Shown: in pieces, positions 17,900 through 26,869 of the stretch
How the letters are laid out: the number at the start of each line of letters is the position of its first letter
How positions within the stretch are numbered: the stretch's first letter is position 1
DNA from: an uncultured Pseudomonadota bacterium
GTDB taxonomy: Bacteria; Pseudomonadota; Gammaproteobacteria; Ga0077536
Direction of reading: 5' to 3'
DNA: 51,841 bases
NCBI GenBank assembly: GCA_903825645.1
Contig: CAIKBL010000012.1
Coordinates: 1 to 51,841 of the forward strand
Position numbers and translations under genes: made by a program
Notes under the pieces: generated by a model
The model's database searches: none
What the model saw: only the letters and a program-made list of their open reading frames with translations
Told to the model about the DNA's origin: nothing

Positions 17900-18868
17900 G
17901 TGCGTCATGCCATTCAAGTCCTCGCGCTCGGCGCGATCGCATGTAATGTTAACGCTGACAACCGCACGTCATTTACGGCGCCGAGGGCGGCATCCCACGC
18001 GGATCGACCGCTGGTCATCCATTCGACGGTGGAAGCCATGGGCAAGGTACGAAAAGCTCACCGAAGCGCCACCGGTTCGACGGTGGCCCCTAGCCAGCTG
18101 GCGTATAAGGGCGGTATCGGCGGTAACGGTGTCGAGATTACGCCGAAGATCTATCTGATCCTCTGGGGCGCACAGTGGAGCCGAGATCCGGCTGGCGAGG
18201 CAAGCCTCCTGCAAGGTTTTTACAGCAATATGGGGGGCACGCAGTGGCTCAGCGACGTGACGCAATACTGTCAAGGCCTTCCCGTGGGCACCACGAATTG
18301 CAATGGCGCTGGCGCGGCGGCCGGTAATGGCGCGGGCATGCTGGCGGGAGTCTGGTCTGATAACGCGAGCGCTGCCCCTACGCATCCTACGCAAACGCAG
18401 CTTGCAGCGGAAGCGTTGAATGCAGCTAATCACTTCGGTAACGCAACGGTCGCCGCGAACGTTAACGTTCACTATGTTGTCGCCACGGCCCACAACAACA
18501 ACACGTCGGGCTTCGGCACTCAGTTTTGCGCCTGGCACAGTTGGACAAACTCGAGTACTCGCATCGCCTACACGAACTTGCCCTACATGACGGATGCGGG
18601 GGCGAGCTGCGGCGCCAATTTTAATAGCCTTGGTCCCAATGCGGGGATCACCATCGTGGCCGGTCACGAAGTGGCTGAGACCATCACCGATCCCTTCCCG
18701 AGTACTGGTTGGGTGGACGGAGGGGGGGCGGAGATCGGTGACAAATGTGCCTGGATTGGGACGGGGAAGATCGGCGCTGCGCAGAGTCTAAGCATGGGCG
18801 GCGCTGTCTATCCCCTGCAGTCGTTGTGGAGCAACGCCTCATCCAGCTGCACCGTGACGGGCCGCTAG
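17900..18868 (+). CDS. Secreted protein, Exordium/phosphate-induced-like
   Basis: The protein has 322 residues. The GTG at 17900 was chosen because AGGAGG lies just upstream and a signal peptide (MRHAIQVLALGAIACNVNA) follows. The middle contains ITPKIYLILWGAQWS and a Gly/Ala/Asn-rich stretch. The most marked motif is GHEVAETITDP (His256, Glu257, Glu260), followed by GWVDGGGAEIGDKCAW. The HE-x-x-E...DP...GEI.D.C pattern is what I remember from Exordium (phosphate-induced protein 1)-like and related bacterial secreted proteins, some annotated as peptidases. It is not the zincin HExxH, so peptidase activity is unproven. Four cysteines may form disulfides. It stands alone. Confidence 0.65.
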   Translation: MRHAIQVLALGAIACNVNADNRTSFTAPRAASHADRPLVIHSTVEAMGKVRKAHRSATGSTVAPSQLAYKGGIGGNGVEITPKIYLILWGAQWSRDPAGEASLLQGFYSNMGGTQWLSDVTQYCQGLPVGTTNCNGAGAAAGNGAGMLAGVWSDNASAAPTHPTQTQLAAEALNAANHFGNATVAANVNVHYVVATAHNNNTSGFGTQFCAWHSWTNSSTRIAYTNLPYMTDAGASCGANFNSLGPNAGITIVAGHEVAETITDPFPSTGWVDGGGAEIGDKCAWIGTGKIGAAQSLSMGGAVYPLQSLWSNASSSCTVTGR

Positions 18869-19187
18869 CGTTCGGGGCATCGCGTCTGCCATCCTCATGG
18901 CAGGGCGCGGGTTGAGAAGCGCGAAGGCGGCAGGCACCGCGCCCCTCAACCCCTCCTGGCGCCCGTTGCTCGGCCGCACCTCTTCCACGGTAGCGGTCGT
19001 CGATGCGAAGGACAGCGGCCTTGCCGAGCGCCGTGACGATTTCGACCTTTGGCTTATCTGTTGTCCAGGCGTTTCCCACGTCAGTGCGTTCGCCGCGTTG
19101 CGCTTTACATGATGACGGCGTCCCCACCTCGCGCGTCAGTACCGTAACGCCTTTTCACGCCTGCTCAATGCCGACCCGTTAGCACGG
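18869..19187. other. Intergenic stretch
   Basis: No gene or site was recognised. The frame of the following methyltransferase remnant is open from about 19115 but has no start codon before 19188. Confidence 0.4.
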
Positions 19188-20043
19188 GTGCTGATGATGG
19201 GGACCGCTCAGCGTGACTTATTCGTTCCGACCCTGCGCGCTACCGCCGCAACTTACCTGCCCACGGGCGGGCACGTGTTTGATGTGGGCGCCGGCGATGG
19301 ACAGACCTTCGCCTTGATTGCTGACGTCATGCCCGCCGGGACTACGGTGTCTTTCGAAGCGCCTAATCTCGATTACTTCGCCGACTATCGAGATGTCCTT
19401 ACGCGTCTAACGTATCTACAGTCGGGATGTGCACTGTCGGTCGGCTTTGATGATCTCGATGCCGTCGCTGAGCACCGGGCTGCGGATGTGCCGGCGGACG
19501 CCAGCCAAGATCTCGTGATGGCGCTACACATGATTTACTGTCTCGCCGATCTGCCGGCGGGGCTCTCGCGGATGGCGCGTTTCGTGCGTCCGGGCGGCAT
19601 GTTGTTCATCGTGTTCGCGGATGAAACCACCGGCTATATGGGGTGCACTGGAGGCGTTCGTGGCCTCCGCTAGCGGCGATGGTCACGCACACGGTCTCGC
19701 AGCGATTGCGCAGCGGCAGCACTTGCTCGGGCCATCAGAACAGGGCGGTGGGGCGTTACGAAGCCTGCTGCATCTGCAGCTGCCAGCCGCCGAGTTCACG
19801 CTCGAAACCGTGCGGCAACCCAGTCGGCTGTACGGGCATAGCCTCGCGGATCTTATTACGCTGGCTGACATCACTGCCCTTGCCGGCGTCGACGATTTGA
19901 CCAAATTCGATGCCGCCTGCCAGCTATTGCGCACGGCGCCGGGATCGGTCGGTCTGCGTATCGAGGAGAACGGGGTGCACGCCGGCATGTGGAGCGTGCG
20001 CCAGCCCCAATTCATCACCAGGCTGTGTCGTTGCTCCGGCTGA
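19188..20043 (+). pseudogene. Frameshifted class I SAM-dependent methyltransferase
   Basis: The first part (19188 to about 19645) has the SAM-binding motif VFDVGAGDGQTFALI, an acidic motif (FEAPNLDY) and LSRMARFVRPGGMLFIVF, all standard for class I methyltransferases. In-frame sequence ends shortly after DETTGYMG, while the continuation WGALEAFVASASG to about 20043 is in the next frame. One extra base near 19640 (GGGGT) explains the break, and a whole protein of about 285 residues would result. The substrate is unknown. A sequencing error cannot be excluded, but no other copy of the missing frame exists here. Confidence 0.65.
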
Positions 20044-20520
20044 AGCCGCTCACCGTACTGCCGCCGGCTGAGCCAGGACGAAGTCAGTGTACAGGCGCAC
20101 CCGCAAATGCCGCCGGGGAGCGTCCCCAGACACCGGCGCGGCGGCCGCCGCGGGAAAACCGATTGTCTTCACGTTCTCACGGCGCGCTAATAAAGGGGGC
20201 ATAAAAAACGTCGTGGGCACGATGGTTGTGTCCGTGCGCGGTGCGGCAAGTGGGCGGGTGGCGATGTCGCCTGGCGGCGAGCTTGGCAACTGTCGGATGA
20301 AGACGCTGACAGGGCACGAAGAGGCGCAAGCGCTGGTTTGGAGATCTGTCAGTGATTTTAAAAATAAGTCTAAAAATAAACTATTTAAAGACAATTAAAT
20401 TATTTAAAAGACTAAAAATAAAATAAATCTCTCAATATTTAATTTTTTAATCTAAAAATAGACCTTTAATTTTAAAATTAAATTTTAAGAGGCTATTATT
20501 AGGTTATAACATTGCATGAA
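20044..20520. other. Intergenic stretch with a strongly AT-rich island (about 20350-20510)
   Basis: From about 20350 to 20510 the DNA is almost only A and T, in contrast to the GC-rich surroundings. TCTAAAAATA-like words occur three times (near 20370, 20410 and 20450). The island ends just before the HipB-like gene. It may hold its promoter or operator, or be a target for a nucleoid silencer. No gene was recognised. Confidence 0.6.
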
Positions 20521-20530
20521 ATGACTAATC

Positions 20531-20839
20531 ATGAGGTGGCACGTGCACTGGCGTGCGGCGCTGAGGGCTTGGCGGATATCTCCCGATGGCGCGCGTTTGA
20601 CCCAAGCCGAGCTCGCCCATAAAAGCGGCATCGGTCTGACACCCTTGAAACGGTTTGAAAAGATGGGCGCGATAACCTTGCGCAATTTAATCGCTATTTT
20701 GCGGGCGATGAATTTGCTTGAGGGACTGGTCGGCCTGATGCCAGATCCCCATAGTCCAAGTCCTCTGGCGGTGCTGGCGGCAGCGCAAAAACAAGTCAGG
20801 CAAGTCCGCAAGCGCGCGCCACGCGCCCGCAAGGAATAA
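20531..20839 (+). CDS. HipB-like antitoxin/HTH regulator, N terminus possibly frameshifted
   Basis: The protein has 102 residues with a Cro/C1-type HTH: ARLTQAELAHKSGIGLTPLKRFEKMG, then ITLRNLIAILRAMNLLEGL, and a basic tail. This is the DNA-binding antitoxin layout of HipBA modules, and the hipA-like gene follows three bases after the stop. Another frame starting at ATG 20521 reads MTNHEVARALA, which looks like the usual start of this family, and would join the HTH frame through a one-base shift before ~20580. The N terminus may therefore be frameshifted, or translation may simply begin at 20531. It probably binds the AT-rich stretch upstream. Confidence 0.7.
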   Translation: MRWHVHWRAALRAWRISPDGARLTQAELAHKSGIGLTPLKRFEKMGAITLRNLIAILRAMNLLEGLVGLMPDPHSPSPLAVLAAAQKQVRQVRKRAPRARKE

Positions 20840-20842
20840 TCG

Positions 20843-22168
20843 ATGGCGGAGATCCCGGCCGTGCAGGTCAATCTCTGGGGGCAGTTCATGGGGGCGGTCG
20901 CGCCGCTAAGGAACAAGCCGGGGCTCTACGAATTCAGTTATGCCCCCGCGTTCGAAAAAGGAGGCCTCGAAGTCTCACCCCTGCGCATGCGACTGAATTC
21001 GCAGCGCCGTTTCAGTTTTACCGACCTGTCGCAGGAGACGTTTTACGGTCTTCCAGGCCTCTTGGCCGACGCCTTGCCGGACCAGTTCGGCAAGGCACTG
21101 GTGGATGAACAGCTATCGCGTCGAGGCCTGCGGCCGAGTGAGGTGACCCCCTTGCACCGCTTGGTGCACGCGGGGCGGTGCAGCTGGGGGGCACTGGAGT
21201 TCGAATCGGCCGAAACACCGAACAGGCAAGACGTCGCCCCTTCAGCGTTGGAGTTGGCGCGCTTGCTCGAGGATGTCCGGCACGCACGAAAAGGCGAATT
21301 TTTTGCTATCGCCCAAGATCTCATCGATATCGGCAGTACCGTCAGCGGCGCGCGGGCGAAGGCCGTGATCGGATGGAATCCGCAGACCAAGGCGATCGTC
21401 TCCGGTCAATTCGACGTGCCGGAAGGTTTTGAACACTGGTTGCTGATCTTTGATGTCGGCCGAGACGGCGAACCAGGGGCAACGACCGGCTCCGGTCAGA
21501 TCGAATACGCGCATTTCTGCATGGCTGAGGCCGCGGGCATTGAGATGAGTCCCTACCGCTTGTGGGCGGAAGACGGTCGCATGCATTTCATGACCAAGCG
21601 ATGCGATCGAGAAGGTAATTACAAGCTGCACACCCAAACGCTGTCCGCGCTCATGCATCTCGATGCCCCCACCGCCTTGCACGGCTACGATCAATACCTG
21701 CGCGCCGTCTTAAGTCTGAATTTGGGTGCTGACGCTCTCGAACAAGCGTGGGCGCGTTGTGTCTTCAATGTCGCGGTCGGGAACTGCGCGGATCCCACCA
21801 AGAATCTGAGCTTCCTGATGGACCCGACAGGCCAATGGAAGCTTGCCCCCGCTTACGGCAACGGGTTCTCGTTCAACCCGGATGATCAAAAGTGCGCGCG
21901 TCTACACCAGAGGCACGTCACGGAAATAAAAGAGGACATCACGTCCGAAGTGCTACTCGATCTTGCAAAGGCCTATGATCTGCGTCGCTCCCGCGAAAAG
22001 CTGCAACAGATCCTCGATGCCGTGGCGCGCTGGCCGGAGTTTGCAAAAAATGCCGGGGTGCCTGCGGCGGAAATCCGTCGAATCAGCCTGCGTCATCTGA
22101 TTTTGCAGCGCGAGCCCCGACCTCGAGTTATGCGAGATCTCCATCTGCAACTTGAGCTGTTTGACTGA
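20843..22168 (+). CDS. HipA-like kinase with degenerate active site
   Basis: The protein has 441 residues and the HipA domain order. An N-terminal domain contains PGLLADALPDQFGKAL, a nucleotide loop region IGSTVSGARAKAV is followed by EGFEHWLLIFDV, and the C-terminal part contains RCDREG and LHTQTLSAL. HipA toxins phosphorylate glutamyl-tRNA synthetase or other tRNA synthetases. Two expected catalytic positions differ. The catalytic loop reads GNCADPTKN instead of the usual GNTDDHxKN, putting Ala316 in place of the catalytic Asp. LAPAYG carries Gly339 where the metal-binding Asp of LAPAYD stands. The two sites are 23 residues apart, as Asp309 and Asp332 are in E. coli HipA, which supports the alignment. 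It is probably a pseudokinase or decaying toxin. It follows the HipB-like gene after 3 bp. Confidence 0.8.
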   Translation: MAEIPAVQVNLWGQFMGAVAPLRNKPGLYEFSYAPAFEKGGLEVSPLRMRLNSQRRFSFTDLSQETFYGLPGLLADALPDQFGKALVDEQLSRRGLRPSEVTPLHRLVHAGRCSWGALEFESAETPNRQDVAPSALELARLLEDVRHARKGEFFAIAQDLIDIGSTVSGARAKAVIGWNPQTKAIVSGQFDVPEGFEHWLLIFDVGRDGEPGATTGSGQIEYAHFCMAEAAGIEMSPYRLWAEDGRMHFMTKRCDREGNYKLHTQTLSALMHLDAPTALHGYDQYLRAVLSLNLGADALEQAWARCVFNVAVGNCADPTKNLSFLMDPTGQWKLAPAYGNGFSFNPDDQKCARLHQRHVTEIKEDITSEVLLDLAKAYDLRRSREKLQQILDAVARWPEFAKNAGVPAAEIRRISLRHLILQREPRPRVMRDLHLQLELFD

Positions 22169-22748
22169 CCAACCCGGCCGGTTCAAAACCCCGGGACTGT
22201 CCCTGATGAGCGGCGAAGGGCTGCTTTCCCCTCGACGAGGCAGATCAGGTTCGCTTTTAGGCAAACAAGGTTTCAGTAGATAGATTTTATGACCGACGAG
22301 CGGGCTGTTATGGCCTGCCTGGACGCGTCCCTGCTTGCGGGTAGGGGGCACGGTGGGCCGATGAAGGCTTTCTACACTTCAAGCCTGTTCAGGCGGCAGG
22401 ACAGACAGTCGCGCTGGCGTTGACTAATCTAGAGGACGACGTGCGTGGCGGATAGCGGTTGTGATCGGCCACAGTAGAGAGTAGGCGGATTTTTCTCACG
22501 ATGTCAGCTTTGGCGGTAGTCGGGGACCACCGACGATCGGGGTAACTTGCCGTCGTCAGGTTTTTCCAGCGCGGTGTCCAGCGTTTAGGCGATGGTTTTA
22601 TGCTGGGCGCTGTGTCGGCAGCCCCAACCCAGCAGGATACCCTCCTGGACGCCGCGGGGCGGTATGCGTGAGGGACGCTGCGCAACGATCAGATGGCGCG
22701 CATACCCCCTGCTGGAAAACAAGCAGGGGGTACGCGCGTCGAAACGGG
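22169..22748. other. Intergenic stretch without recognised gene
   Basis: Open frames on both strands match nothing I know. The only clear structure is the inverted repeat at 22703-22732. Confidence 0.4.
22703..22732 (-). terminator. Inverted repeat after the third PEP-CTERM gene
   Basis: TACCCCCTGCT (22703-22713), an 8-nt loop, then AGCAGGGGGTA (22722-22732) form a perfect 11-bp stem, with near-complementary GCGCG outside it. It lies 17 bp after the end of the minus-strand PEP-CTERM gene. No T run follows, so it may act as a 3'-end stabiliser or a weak terminator. Confidence 0.6.
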
Positions 22749-23414
22749 CTAGGTGGTTGTGGAAGACCGTCGTGCACGACGTTGGAATCCGAGGCCGGCG
22801 AGTCCGAGCGCAAGCAGGGCAGCGCTGGCGGGTTCAGGCACAGAGGGAGTCGGCGGGGTAGCGGCGTTGTCCCCACCGAACTGTACCAGGGTACTGTCGC
22901 GGTCAGAGTTCCCCTCGTGCTCCCCCTGCGTATACGCCACGAACAGGGCATTGACGTTATAGCCGTCGATCTTCTGAGCCGTTGGATCGTAGAAGAAGCT
23001 ATAACGGTTATCCCCTTCTCCCTTCATCGTGAATTCGACCAGTCCGAGCCATTTGTCGTCAGAAGAATCGATGTCAAGCTTGAAGAGATTTTTTGCGAGC
23101 TTCTGCAGATCATCAAAAGCCTTATCGCCTGTCTGAGCATCGGGATCCGTTTTCTTCGCGCCGTCACTGGTGAAGGTGACTTGAGCGAACGGGCTAATAA
23201 CTTCATCGACCGTGATGTTCCAGGCTTTGATATTGGAGCTATAAGAACCGGCATAATCGAATGGAGAAAATGAGATGCTTTTAATATCTAGTGACTCACC
23301 GGAAGAGTAAGCGAACCACGTACCGCTGATGTCATGTTGTGTCACGGGAGTCGCGAGCGCTGCATCGGCCAGAAGTAGGCCGGCAGCTATCCAGCCGAAC
23401 TGTCGAATTTTCAT
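22749..23414 (-). CDS. PEP-CTERM sorting-domain protein
   Basis: The protein has 221 residues. A signal peptide (MKIRQFGWIAAGLLLADAALA) is followed by a mature domain of ~165 residues rich in Asp, Ser and Phe and without cysteine. The C-terminal sorting signal is SVPEPASAALLALGLAGL then FQRRARRSSTTT: PEP motif, hydrophobic helix, basic end. It should be processed by an exosortase and remain with the surface or exopolysaccharide. The tail is longer by a few Ser/Thr than usual. No palindrome or sigma-54 site like those at 277-430 was found upstream. The gene is a singleton. Confidence 0.88.
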   Translation of the reverse strand: MKIRQFGWIAAGLLLADAALATPVTQHDISGTWFAYSSGESLDIKSISFSPFDYAGSYSSNIKAWNITVDEVISPFAQVTFTSDGAKKTDPDAQTGDKAFDDLQKLAKNLFKLDIDSSDDKWLGLVEFTMKGEGDNRYSFFYDPTAQKIDGYNVNALFVAYTQGEHEGNSDRDSTLVQFGGDNAATPPTPSVPEPASAALLALGLAGLGFQRRARRSSTTT

Positions 23415-23933
23415 TATTTTGTACCTTGCTTGATGGTTCTGTTCTGTCGATGTCTACGGCGCGCTATTCCGGTCCGCGCGATAACATCACCTTGCCCTGG
23501 CATCATCAGCACCTGCAGCAAGTGGTGTCACACGTCCGGATCGCGTCTCGATGGCCACCTCCGTGGCGTGGGCGAAGAGTAGTCGACGACCGCAACTGAC
23601 TTCAGCTGCTTCATGTGTGTTTTGTGAAGCAGTTCCCAATTCGGGGGGAGGCATAAACTCAAGTCCTCGTCGGAATATCCGTTCCTCCCCGTGCGATACG
23701 GCGCCACGCCGGAAAAGGCTCGCGGGCCGAGCGCGACACTTGTCACGAAGCCGCGGCCTCCGCTGCTGACGGTCGTGTGATCGATAGATAAGCCAGTGGA
23801 TTTGAGGAGTGCTTGATCGGCCGAACCGTCAAATGGTGTCGCGGCGCGTTGGTCATTCCGAGCGAACGCGCGTCATCGAAACGCGGCAGAGCTATCCCGC
23901 GCGGTGAGCGCGCCGGGCGGTCATCGCGAACCG
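23415..23933. other. Intergenic stretch
   Basis: It contains the upstream region of the PEP-CTERM gene and lies behind the monooxygenase gene. No convincing promoter, gene or repeat was recognised. Confidence 0.4.
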
Positions 23934-25559
23934 TCAGGGTCTGAGGATAAAACCCTCGAAACCGCTGTCGATAACGCGCTGCAACTCAGCGACATGGGCG
24001 GCCATGCCACCGACGAACACCATGGTCGCTTTGGGCTTGCCGGGAATATTACTACCATTGATCCACGAGTCGGTCTCGTGAAACAACGTCCCTGCTGCCA
24101 AGGTGTCGCACTGCGCCATGAAGGTATCCTCGACCGTTGTCTCAAGCTCGATGCTGGCAGCACCGGTGGCCCGTACATGCCGGATTGCCTCGGCGATGAA
24201 CTCGACTTCCACCTCATGAGCGGGGGGTTGACTGGTGAAGGGACACATGGGGCCGAAAATCATGAACCAGTTTGGGAAGCCGGCAGTGGTGACGCCATGC
24301 CAGGCGCGCGGGCGATGTGCCCACTTTTCGCGCAGACTGAGCCCATCACGGCCGAACTGATCGAACTTGAGATAATTCCCCGTGAAGGCGTCAAAGCCGG
24401 TGGCAAAGACAATCACATCAAGGGCAATTTCTCCGGCATCCGTGCAGATCCCTGCCGGCGTGATCTCGATAAGGGGATGTCGCTTCAGATCGATCAACGT
24501 CACGTTGTCGCGATTGAAAGTCGCGTAATAGCCATCGTCACACAGCGGACGTCTGGCGTAGAGATCGGTGGGGGTGAGCGCAGCTGCAGTGTCGGGATCC
24601 GTGACGATATCGCGGATTTTGCCCGTGATAAAACGCGTGGCCGCCGCATTGGCGTCGCGATTCGTCACGATATCCGCGTAGACACTCAGCATGAACTGGA
24701 AGCCGCCGCCACTCTGCCACTGGCGTTCGAAGGCCGCGTGCTGCTCAGCAGGGGTATCGAGGCCGGCTGTTCGCGTACTTTCGTGGATCCCGAAAGCCGA
24801 TACGGATTGTCGCACGCGCGCCCAGTAGCCACGGTAATCGGCCTTTATCTCGGCTAAAAACACCGGGTCGACGGGGCGGTGCACGGCTGGTACCGTATAT
24901 TGCGGCGTTCGCTGGAACACGCTCAGATGCGCGACCTCCGGGGCAATGGTGGTGATGAGCTGCACGCCGGTCGACCCGGTACCGATGACGCCAACCCGTT
25001 TGCCGCGCAGATCCATACCGGTCAGCGGCCACCGCGAGGTGTGGTGGATTTCGCCCTGGAACTGGTCAATGCCCTTAAAGTCCGGAACGTGACGGGCAGA
25101 AAGAAGGCCCACCCCCTCGACGATGAATTGAGTGGAGTAGTGTTGTCCGTCGCCGGTGACCACCTCCCAGCGACCGGTGTCGTCGTTGTAACGCGTGCCG
25201 ATGACGGTGGTGCCGAAACGATAACTGCGATGCAAATCGTAGCGATCGGCCACGAAATTGAGGAAGCGCAGGATCTCGGATTGGCGCGGGTAGCGTTCGG
25301 ACCATTGCCAGTCATGGAAAAGCTGCTCGTCGAACGAATAACAATAGGCGGTCGACTCCGTGTCGGCACGTGCGCCAGGATAGCGATTCCAGTACCAGGT
25401 ACCCCCGACGCCTGTGGCGGCATCGAAACCCTGAACCTGCAGGCCGAGTTCATTGCGGAGCTTGTGCATCGCATACAAGCCGCCGAAGCCGGCACCGATT
25501 AGGACTACGTCGGTCTGGATGGCGTCACGGACGAAAGGAATGGAAGCCGGATTATGCAC
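23934..25559 (-). CDS. Baeyer-Villiger-type flavin monooxygenase
   Basis: The protein has 541 residues and two Rossmann motifs, GAGFGG (22-27, FAD) and GTGSTG (193-198, NADPH). Between them the Baeyer-Villiger fingerprint FxGxxxHxxxW is intact as FQGEIHHTSRW (Phe167, Gly169, His173, Trp177). GTWYWNRYPGARADTES is typical of the cyclohexanone monooxygenase group. The enzyme inserts oxygen next to a ketone using FAD, NADPH and O2. The start is GTG at 25559. It is a single gene without catabolic neighbours, so the ketone substrate is unknown. Confidence 0.92.
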   Translation of the reverse strand: MHNPASIPFVRDAIQTDVVLIGAGFGGLYAMHKLRNELGLQVQGFDAATGVGGTWYWNRYPGARADTESTAYCYSFDEQLFHDWQWSERYPRQSEILRFLNFVADRYDLHRSYRFGTTVIGTRYNDDTGRWEVVTGDGQHYSTQFIVEGVGLLSARHVPDFKGIDQFQGEIHHTSRWPLTGMDLRGKRVGVIGTGSTGVQLITTIAPEVAHLSVFQRTPQYTVPAVHRPVDPVFLAEIKADYRGYWARVRQSVSAFGIHESTRTAGLDTPAEQHAAFERQWQSGGGFQFMLSVYADIVTNRDANAAATRFITGKIRDIVTDPDTAAALTPTDLYARRPLCDDGYYATFNRDNVTLIDLKRHPLIEITPAGICTDAGEIALDVIVFATGFDAFTGNYLKFDQFGRDGLSLREKWAHRPRAWHGVTTAGFPNWFMIFGPMCPFTSQPPAHEVEVEFIAEAIRHVRATGAASIELETTVEDTFMAQCDTLAAGTLFHETDSWINGSNIPGKPKATMVFVGGMAAHVAELQRVIDSGFEGFILRP

Positions 25560-26007
25560 CGTAGCAGTCTCTCAGATTGGGATTTAAAATAAGCCAGCAT
25601 GCCATGCTGCGACCGGTTGCGGCGAGCGTTTTCGTTTACGCGGTTTCGTGTCCCCCACGGAATCAGCAAGGCCTTGGGTTTTTCCCCTCAACCTATCTGG
25701 CCACCAAGATTTTCTCACCCGGCGCTGCCCGGTCAGGCTTGCCGGAAGCCGACCGCTGAGGTCGCTGTGCTGTGCGTCGGTTGCGGTCCGTCGGGAACAG
25801 CTGATGTATTCTTGTCGGCGAGGACGGTCAGATTCATTCTGTCGTTGGGCGCGGCGCCCCGAGCAGTGGGGCGGTTGCTCGTCCTCACGCAGGCATTCCC
25901 TGAGGGAAGTCATACTATGGTTGATCGCAACCGAACCTGAAAAAGAATAAGACGTGGCCACAAGGCGGCGCAGGGTCACCGCGTAAATCGTCGCGGCTCA
26001 ACAAGCA
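25560..26007. other. Intergenic stretch
   Basis: It lies between the divergent monooxygenase and methyltransferase remnant. No gene or site was recognised. Confidence 0.35.
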
Positions 26008-26810
26008 GTGCAGCAGACGCTTGAACAATCGAATCGACTTTTAGAGGATCCGATTGTTGCGCGTCTCGTTGACGTCGAGGCGGAACCGCGACGTACGTTT
26101 CTTGGCAACGTGCATGGACTCGAAGCAACTGTTTCTTCGCCGTTCCGATCAGTGTGCATCATGCGCACGCGATACACCGAAGATTGCCGCCGCGAAGCGG
26201 TCGAGCGGGGCGTTCGGCAGTACGTAAACCTAGGTGCAGGACTCGATACCTTCCCTTTTCGTCAGCCGCCATGGGCGCAACCGCTGAAAATTTTGAGGTA
26301 GGCCATCCGTCATCTCAGACCTGAAAGCGCGAGCGGTTGGTCAGTGGCGGCATAGCGATGCCAGGGAATTTTATCTTTGCGCCGGTGGATAAAAAAACGA
26401 CCCTGCAGACCGGGCTTGCGGCGGCACCGTTCTATTTTAAAGCGCTGAGTTTTTGCGCATTGTTAGGCGTTTCACAGGACATTACGCCAGACGCTATCGA
26501 TCTGATATTCCGGTTTTTCCGGACTCTCCCGTCGGGTAGTGAACTTGTTCGCGAATTCCGCCCGCCGCCCGTTCTGATGCCGGCGGCGGAAGCTGCGTTT
26601 TTCGACACCGCAGCAGCCCTCTCGGCTGCCAGAGGAGAACCGTGGTTGATGCGGTGGCGTCCTGCTGAGTTAAAGACGAGATTGGAAGGGCTCGGGTTCG
26701 TCGACGTCTTCCACCTGACGCCAGAGACGGCTAACGCGCGTTATTTCAACTATCAGAACGATGATTTGTCTGCGTGGTCGGCAGTGCAGATGATACGGGC
26801 GCGGGTATAG
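26008..26810 (+). pseudogene. Broken PPM/LCMT-type SAM methyltransferase
   Basis: The first frame (26008-26300) ends VNLGAGLDTFPFRQPPWAQPLKI, the SAM motif of the TIGR00027 leucine carboxyl methyltransferase-like group. The rest (to 26810) is one frame over: GGIAMPGNFIFAPVD, then LQTGLAAAPFYF, to ARYFNYQ. Two lesions separate them. A base is missing in the T run near 26291-26294 (KIFEV becomes shifted), and TGA at 26322-26324 replaces the Trp expected in QTWKRERL. No large deletion is needed. The repaired protein would have about 270 residues. Two independent lesions make this a true pseudogene. Confidence 0.75.
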
Positions 26811-26815
26811 TGCTT

Positions 26816-26842
26816 CGCAAATTGAGTTGCGGGTTTTTTTTT
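26816..26842 (+). terminator. Intrinsic terminator behind the methyltransferase remnant
   Basis: CGCAA-ATTGAG-TTGCG is followed by GG and a run of nine T. The stem is short, but the T run is strong. Confidence 0.55.
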
Positions 26843-26869
26843 AGCTACGATTGCCATGCGCGATGACTT

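Noticed and set aside
20087-20398. Frame before the AT-rich island, read on either strand.
   Set aside because: It ends inside the AT-rich tract with low-complexity residues and resembles nothing known.
20370-20460. TCTAAAAATA-like words as plasmid-type iterons and replication origin.
   Set aside because: Only three imperfect copies, irregular spacing and no replication gene nearby.
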